DNA of 64,000 nucleotides from UMGS1766 sp963597355 (GTDB lineage Bacteria; Bacillota; Clostridia; Oscillospirales; Oscillospiraceae): contig CAVBPR010000020.1 of assembly GCA_963597355.1 (NCBI GenBank), positions 1 to 64,000 of the forward strand, in the 5' to 3' direction. A program made the translations under genes and the position numbers. The first letter of the stretch is position 1; the number at the start of each line of letters is the position of its first letter. The notes under the pieces were generated by a model. That model saw nothing but the letters and a program-made list of their open reading frames with translations, was not told the DNA's origin and did no database searches. This document shows positions 59,128 to 64,000 of this stretch, piece after piece.

Positions 59128-60570
59128 TTAGTATGCAATGCCCCAGACGACCATTTTGTCTGCGTCCTTGCCGCAGACGGCGCACTTGCACTTGCCGATC
59201 TTCTTCTGCTCCAACGGCATGCAGCGGGAGGAAACGCCGGCCTGTTCCTTCATCGCCAGCTCGCACTCCAGACTGCCGCACCACATGGCCTCGGCAAAGC
59301 CGCCCCGGGTTGCCATGGCCTGCTTGACCTCTTCCATGGTCTCGCAGGTGTAGGTGTTCTCCTCCAGCCGCTTCTTGGCGGACTCGTAGAGGTTGTCGTG
59401 GACATCCTTCAGCAGAGCGGTCACCTTCTGCTCCAGCTCCTCCAGCGGCACAAACACCTTCTCGCCGGTGTCCCGGCGGGCGATGACGCACTGGTTTTTC
59501 TCCATGTCCTTGGGGCCGATCTCCACCCGCAGGGGAACGCCCTTCATCTCGTACTCGGCAAACTTCCAGCCGTTGGACTGGTCGGAATCGTCGGTCTTGG
59601 TGCGCACACCGATGGCCTTCAGCCGCTTTTCCAGATCATAAGCCGCGTCCAGAACGCCCTCCTTATGCTGAGCCACGGGAATCACAACCACCTGAATGGG
59701 GGCGATTGCCGGAGGCAGAACCAGGCCGTTGTCGTCGCCATGGGTCATGATCACCGCGCCGATCAGACGGGTGGTGGAGCCCCAGGAGGTCTGGAAGGGG
59801 TACTCCAGCTTGTTGTCCCGGCCGGTGAAGGTCACGCCGTAAGCCCGGGAGAACTTGTCTCCAAAGTAGTGGCTGGTGCCGGACTGGAGCGCCTTGCCGT
59901 CCTTCATCATGGCCTCGATGGTGTAGGTTGCCTCGGCACCGGCAAACTTCTCCTTGTCGGTCTTGCGGCCCTTTACCACGGGGATGGCCAGGGCATCCCG
60001 GCAGAAGTCGGCATAGCAGTTCAGCTGCTGCTCCGTCTCGGCCTGAGCCTCCTCGGCGGTCTCGTGGATGGTGTGACCCTCCTGCCACCAGAACTCACGA
60101 GAGCGGAGGAAGGGGCGGGTGGTCTTTTCCCAGCGGACGACAGAGCACCACTGGTTATAGAGCATGGGCAGCTGCTTGTAGGTCTGGAGCACATGGGCCC
60201 AGTGATCGCAGAACATGGTCTCGCTGGTGGGACGGACGGCCAGCCGCTCTTCCAGCTTGTCGCTGCCGCCCATGGTGACCCATGCCACCTCAGGGGCAAA
60301 GCCGTTGACCAGCTCCCCTTCCTTTTTCAGCAGGCTTTCGGGGATCAGCACGGGCATTGCCACGTTCTCATGGCCGGTGGCCTTGAACATGCCGTCCATA
60401 ATAGCTACCATGTTCTCCCAGATGGCGTAGCCGTAGGGGCGCATGATCATAAAACCCTTCACGCTGGCGTAGTCCACCAGCTCCGCCTTCAGGCAGATGT
60501 CGGTATACCACTTGGTGAAATCCTCCTCCATGGAGGTGATGGCTTTCACTTGCTTTTTCTCTTTTGCCAT
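59128..60570 (-). CDS. proS: Prolyl-tRNA synthetase, archaeal/eukaryotic-like type (ProS type 3)
   Basis: 480 residues. Class II synthetase with motif 2 VVRWEKTTRPFLRSREFWWQEGHT and motif 3 region GAVIMTHGDDNGLVLPP, no editing insertion, an anticodon-binding domain (about 285-395, VVVIPVAQHKEG) and a C-terminal zinc-type domain (CGSLECELAMKEQAG, CKCAVCGKDADKMVVWGIAY). The terminal tyrosine is the family's usual end. It charges tRNA-Pro, one copy of which is at 23945. No T-box leader was seen in the short upstream region. Confidence 0.95.
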   Translation of the reverse strand: MAKEKKQVKAITSMEEDFTKWYTDICLKAELVDYASVKGFMIMRPYGYAIWENMVAIMDGMFKATGHENVAMPVLIPESLLKKEGELVNGFAPEVAWVTMGGSDKLEERLAVRPTSETMFCDHWAHVLQTYKQLPMLYNQWCSVVRWEKTTRPFLRSREFWWQEGHTIHETAEEAQAETEQQLNCYADFCRDALAIPVVKGRKTDKEKFAGAEATYTIEAMMKDGKALQSGTSHYFGDKFSRAYGVTFTGRDNKLEYPFQTSWGSTTRLIGAVIMTHGDDNGLVLPPAIAPIQVVVIPVAQHKEGVLDAAYDLEKRLKAIGVRTKTDDSDQSNGWKFAEYEMKGVPLRVEIGPKDMEKNQCVIARRDTGEKVFVPLEELEQKVTALLKDVHDNLYESAKKRLEENTYTCETMEEVKQAMATRGGFAEAMWCGSLECELAMKEQAGVSSRCMPLEQKKIGKCKCAVCGKDADKMVVWGIAY

Positions 60571-60634
60571 GTCGGTTCTCTCCTGTCAACAGGCGCGGTC
60601 AGCCGCGCACAGAATTGCTAGTTTATCATGTTAC

Positions 60635-60662
60635 ATTTTATCATTGCCGGAGGAAATGTCAA
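60635..60662 (-). promoter_or_regulatory. Promoter of proS
   Basis: Minus strand TTGACA (60662-60657), 16-base spacer, TAAAAT (60640-60635), 65 bases from the start. Confidence 0.6.
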
Positions 60663-60743
60663 GGCGTGCTGGATTTCTTGTTGGCGAAGATGAAATTACA
60701 GATTTTGCAAATAATCATTTGCGCAGGAGTTTGTTTATATTAT

Positions 60744-60772
60744 TTGACATACAGATATTTAACATGTTAAAT
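60744..60772 (+). promoter_or_regulatory. Promoter with 16-base palindrome, secreted-protein gene
   Basis: TTGACA (60744-60749), 17-base spacer, TTAAAT (60767-60772). The perfect palindrome ATTTAACATGTTAAAT (60757-60772) includes the -10 box and is a likely operator. The regulator is not encoded next to it. Confidence 0.6.
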
Positions 60773-60844
60773 TACAGATAGCGGAAGTAGATGAGAGGAA
60801 ACAACAATCATCTAGTTCAAAATCATTCAAAGGAGGAATGAAAA

Positions 60845-61468
60845 ATGAAGAAAGCCTTGCATAAGTTTGCGGCAATTCTGTTGATTATCGGAACGATTGC
60901 AGCAATGATGGTCACTGCTTCCGCTGAAGAAGTTGTTCAGGGTTGTTCTGTTGCACCTGATGGCCCCGATGCGATTTCTATTGGCACGGTCACTATGGAC
61001 GCATCGGAAGAATACATTATCCTCGCTGAAACGACCCTGCATTTTACGGTACAGGCTGACGTAAGTGCCCTTCCCGCCTCGGAGCGTGGAATGTATGCCC
61101 GGTCAGCTAACATAGATGTTCCTATGGTTGCAACAGTTACTGTTGCGCAAAAATCTGGGACGCAAAAGCTTACTACTTCTGTCACCGTTCGCCCTGAAAA
61201 CCTGCTTAACACACCTTTGATTTGTAGCTTTACTGTTTCGTTAAAGTACGTCAACTATACTGATTTTTCGATTCCTGATGGTGGCGACGGATTTACAGTT
61301 CGGTCGAGCAATCCCTCTAACTATTTAAGCGGTTCGCATGATAGCAATCAGTCCTTTGTTAAAGGACACAGCATTGCTACCACAGTTACAATTAATTCCA
61401 TTGTCATGGATAACGGAACATGGTCGTCTGGTCCTGTCTCTACGACTCAGCGCGTTACGATCCGTTAA
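60845..61468 (+). CDS. Secreted protein of unknown function
   Basis: 207 residues; AAAGGAGG seven bases before the ATG. A clear signal peptide (MKKALHKFAAILLIIGTIAAMMVTASA) precedes about 180 residues of predicted beta structure rich in Ser, Thr and Val (VTVAQKSGTQKLTTSVTVRP, SLKYVNYTDFSIPDGGDGFTV). One or two cysteines, no anchor motif, so it is probably released. The gene is richer in A+T than its neighbours and has its own palindromic promoter and terminator. No family was recognised. Confidence 0.7.
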   Translation: MKKALHKFAAILLIIGTIAAMMVTASAEEVVQGCSVAPDGPDAISIGTVTMDASEEYIILAETTLHFTVQADVSALPASERGMYARSANIDVPMVATVTVAQKSGTQKLTTSVTVRPENLLNTPLICSFTVSLKYVNYTDFSIPDGGDGFTVRSSNPSNYLSGSHDSNQSFVKGHSIATTVTINSIVMDNGTWSSGPVSTTQRVTIR

Positions 61469-61511
61469 TCGTGTTATATAAACATTGACAGCATTGATTC
61501 GTCAAGCTGCA

Positions 61512-61552
61512 AAACGCCCGGTTTCATAAAAAGAAACCGGGCGTTTCTTCCT
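61512..61552 (+). terminator. Terminator of the secreted-protein gene
   Basis: Perfect 14-base arms AAACGCCCGGTTTC (61512-61525) and GAAACCGGGCGTTT (61533-61546), then CTTCCT. Confidence 0.8.
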
Positions 61553-61647
61553 GCAAACAACGCTTAGAACCCGCGCCCTCGGCGTCTATCGGCAAGACAA
61601 ATCGGCGCAGAAAACGTTTTCCATGCGGAAATGTCCGGGGGTTTTTC

Positions 61648-61676
61648 TTGTAATGAGGAAAAGGCTTTGTTATAAT
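61648..61676 (+). promoter_or_regulatory. Promoter of gdpP
   Basis: TTGTAA (61648-61653), 17-base spacer, TATAAT (61671-61676). The leader of about 120 bases contains a hairpin TTTCAGGC / GCCTGAAA (near 61718-61745) and nothing else recognisable; the rest of 61553-61647 holds no gene. Confidence 0.6.
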
Positions 61677-61802
61677 AAGATGTAAAAATGTTTTTTCAGG
61701 TGGCTGCAGCGGCGCTTTCAGGCTTCCTTTGTGATGGCCTGAAAACGCTCTCTTTCCGGCAGGACCATTTTTCACTTTGTGTATTTCATTCGGAGGTGCG
61801 CA

Positions 61803-63851
61803 ATGGCAAACAAAGAATCCAAAGAATCCAAATCCGTTCCGGAGTCCCCCCAGGACTCCCGCCTGCTGCGGGCGCTGGAGCCCCAGGTGTGGATCTATTT
61901 TCTCTTTCTTCTGGTATTTGCGGCGGCAACCGCCTTTTTCCAGCTTTACGTCGGCGCGGTGGAGGCCGTCATCACCGTCGTGCTCTTTGTCATTTACAAG
62001 CTCTCCATGCGGCAGCGGCAGCAGGACGTGGCCAACTACATCGCCTCCTGCGGAGCGGATGTTGGAGCGGCAGGCAACGACTTCATGCTCAACGCTCCCT
62101 TCCCCATGGTGATTTTCCGGCCGGACACGGGAGAGATCATCTGGTCCAACGACCTGTTTCTCCGCATCACCGGCGAGCGGGAGCACCTGTTCGACACGAA
62201 AATTTCCGCCACTGTCCCCGGCTTCGACTCCCGCTGGCTGATGGAGGGAAAGACGGAGTGCCCCTCCACGGTGCTCATCGGCAACCGGAAGTTCACCGTG
62301 TTCGGTCACATGGCCAGAACCCGTTCCAACGGCTCGCACAGCGAGGGCAATCTGGTGGCCACCACCTACTGGCTGGATGTGACGGAAAACCTGGCGCTGA
62401 AGGACGAGTATTACGGCTCCCGCCCGGTGGTCGCCATTCTCACCATCGACAACTACGACGACCTGTGCCGGAATCTGGCGGACAACGCCCGCTCCGCCAT
62501 CCGCACCGCCATCGACCAGGAAATCGACAACTGGACTCAGCCCACCGGCGGTCTGGTACTGCGGTACGACCGGGACCGGTATCTGTTCGTGTTTGAGGAG
62601 CAGTATCTGGTAGGACTGCAGGAGAACAAATTCGCTCTGCTGGACGCGGTGCACAAGGTGACCAGTCCCAACGGCCTGCCTGCCAGCATGTCCATCGGCA
62701 TCGGCATGGACACCACCTACGACGAGCTGCTCCAGTATGCCTCCCTTGCCACGGAGATGGCCCTCAGCCGGGGCGGCGACCAGGCGGTTATCAAAAACCG
62801 GTTCAACTTTGAGTTCTACGGCGGCCGCTCCAAGGAAATGGAACGGCGCACCAAGGTGAAAAGCCGGGTGATGGCCAACGCTCTGGGCGGACTGATTTCC
62901 AGCGCCTCCACGGTTTACACCATGGGGCATCAATACACCGACATGGACTCCATCGGCGCCGCCGCCGGCGTGGTGGCCATGGCCCGGAAGCACAATGTGC
63001 CCGCCTACATCGTCATCGAACCAAACCCGAATCCCTCCACGATTATGGTGGATCGGCTGCGGAAGCTGCCGGAATACCAGAACGTGTTCATCACCCCCGA
63101 CGACGCCATGCTGGACGCGGACAACCACTCCCTGCTGGTGGTGGTAGACACCAACCGGCCGGATCAGGTGGTGGCGCCCAATCTGCTGATGAGCTGCAAC
63201 AAGGTGGCGGTTATCGACCACCACCGCCGCTCTGCCAAGTACATCGAAAACGCCGCCCTGAGCTATCACGAAACCTATGCCTCCTCCGCCTGCGAGCTGA
63301 TCACAGAGCTGATCCAGTACCAGATGGAGGCATCGGATCTGCTTCGGGGCGAGGCGGAGGCCCTGCTGTCCGGCATCGTGCTGGACACCAAGAGCTTTAC
63401 CCTCCGCACCAGCGGGCGCACCTTCGAGGCCGCCGCCTTCCTCCGCCGCTGCGGCGCGGACACCATGGAGGTCAAGCGGCTGTTCCAGAACAACCTGACG
63501 GACACGATTGCCAAATACGACATTATCGCCCAGGCGGAAACCTACCGCAACGGCGTGGTCATCGCCACGGTGGATCACCCCTGCGGACGGGTCACGGCGG
63601 CACAGGCCGCCGACGAGCTGCTGAATGTGGCAGGTTCTCTCGCCAGCTTCGTCCTCTATCCCGACGGGCAGGGCCATTGCTACATCTCCGCCCGCAGCCT
63701 CGGGGATGTGAACGCCCAGGTCATCATGGAAATGATGGGGGGCGGCGGCAATGCGGCAGCGGCGGCAGCCCAGGTGAACAGCGGCGACGTTTCCGCCACC
63801 CTGCGGCAGCTGAAGCAGGCCATCGACGAATATTTCAAAGACGAGGAGTGA
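61803..63851 (+). CDS. gdpP: Cyclic-di-AMP phosphodiesterase GdpP
   Basis: 682 residues from the ATG at 61803 (GGAGGTG). Two N-terminal helices (about 25-70), a PAS domain (about 90-190), a degenerate GGDEF domain (about 205-345) and DHH/DHHA1 domains. DHH motifs: GHQYTDMDSIGAA (from residue 376), VVVDTNRPD, VIDHHRRS (about 472-478) and ASSACELITEL. It hydrolyses c-di-AMP to pApA and so controls potassium and wall homeostasis. In the DHHA1 end the usual GGGGH reads GGGGN (about 644-648). It lies directly before rplI, the conserved Firmicute order. Confidence 0.93.
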   Translation: MANKESKESKSVPESPQDSRLLRALEPQVWIYFLFLLVFAAATAFFQLYVGAVEAVITVVLFVIYKLSMRQRQQDVANYIASCGADVGAAGNDFMLNAPFPMVIFRPDTGEIIWSNDLFLRITGEREHLFDTKISATVPGFDSRWLMEGKTECPSTVLIGNRKFTVFGHMARTRSNGSHSEGNLVATTYWLDVTENLALKDEYYGSRPVVAILTIDNYDDLCRNLADNARSAIRTAIDQEIDNWTQPTGGLVLRYDRDRYLFVFEEQYLVGLQENKFALLDAVHKVTSPNGLPASMSIGIGMDTTYDELLQYASLATEMALSRGGDQAVIKNRFNFEFYGGRSKEMERRTKVKSRVMANALGGLISSASTVYTMGHQYTDMDSIGAAAGVVAMARKHNVPAYIVIEPNPNPSTIMVDRLRKLPEYQNVFITPDDAMLDADNHSLLVVVDTNRPDQVVAPNLLMSCNKVAVIDHHRRSAKYIENAALSYHETYASSACELITELIQYQMEASDLLRGEAEALLSGIVLDTKSFTLRTSGRTFEAAAFLRRCGADTMEVKRLFQNNLTDTIAKYDIIAQAETYRNGVVIATVDHPCGRVTAAQAADELLNVAGSLASFVLYPDGQGHCYISARSLGDVNAQVIMEMMGGGGNAAAAAAQVNSGDVSATLRQLKQAIDEYFKDEE

Positions 63852-63924
63852 GAGAATTTCTCTCCCCCCGAGGATATTATCCCGGCTTTGAGCCGAAGTT
63901 TCATTTTTCTAGGAGGTCATTAGT

Positions 63925-64000
63925 ATGAAAGTTATTTTACAGCAGGATGTCCGGGGTCAGGGCAAAAAAGGTCAGCTGGTCGAGGTTTCCGACGGTTACG
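63925..64000 (+). CDS. rplI: 50S ribosomal protein bL9, partial
   Basis: The first 25 codons are present (MKVILQQDVRGQGKKGQLVEV...), with AGGAGG before the ATG; the rest lies beyond the window. Follows gdpP by 73 bases. Confidence 0.95.
   Translation, partial: MKVILQQDVRGQGKKGQLVEVSDGY

Noticed and set aside
60571..60640. T-box leader before proS
   Set aside because: The leader is too short and has no T-box sequence or specifier stem.

Overview
The window looks like chromosomal DNA of a high-G+C gut-type Clostridium relative (class Clostridia, probably Oscillospirales). The signs are a SpoIIE-family phosphatase, an infC-rpmI-rplT operon with an AUU start and an L20-type leader, Gram-positive LexA boxes, TTG/GTG starts, many ABC exporters, TGD-type surface anchoring and a gdpP-rplI junction. 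Genus is not determinable from what I can see. No rRNA, CRISPR array, prophage or replication origin was seen; one intact IS3-family insertion sequence is present.

Layout. 1-4678 (minus): a four-gene cluster with a polytopic membrane protein, a PrsW-like intramembrane protease and two secreted, membrane-anchored proteins sharing a repeated beta-rich motif; the last gene runs off the left edge. 4958-13656 (minus): a signalling block with a fused substrate-binding/permease protein, an ABC ATPase with a degenerate RsbW-like tail, a LytS-type/SpoIIE/RsbW fusion, a STAS protein, a MESH1/SpoT-like HD hydrolase, a STAS-kinase fusion and a lipoprotein. 14020-17519 (minus): a heterodimeric ABC exporter. 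17580-18510: an AT-rich island. 18551-24020: lipoprotein, mnmG, infC-rpmI-rplT, trmB and tRNA-Pro(UGG). 24104-30385: a self-inhibited Fic protein, a beta-hydroxyacid dehydrogenase, a polar amino-acid ABC importer and a flavoprotein. 30544-31824: an IS3-family element inserted in the terminator of a marR-ABC-ABC operon (36020-31872). 36304-41733: lexA, a modular glycosyltransferase, an acyltransferase and a C39-like lipoprotein.

41904-53805 is the most coherent system: corrinoid uptake. A cobalamin riboswitch (minus) precedes a 1955-residue surface protein that has two DUF4430 (transcobalamin-like) domains and an alpha/alpha-barrel repeat region. Divergently, a DUF4430 membrane protein is co-transcribed with an ECF transporter made of T, fused A-A, S and a second T component.

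53866-64000: a diguanylate cyclase-like protein, comM, a MalT-like LuxR regulator, proS, an AT-rich gene for a secreted protein behind a palindromic promoter, gdpP and the start of rplI.

Best candidates for something undescribed are the partner-switching block, where an ABC importer ATPase appears to have acquired an anti-sigma-like domain, and the PrsW/secreted-repeat cluster at the left edge. All functional statements rest on motif recognition by eye; no database search was run.
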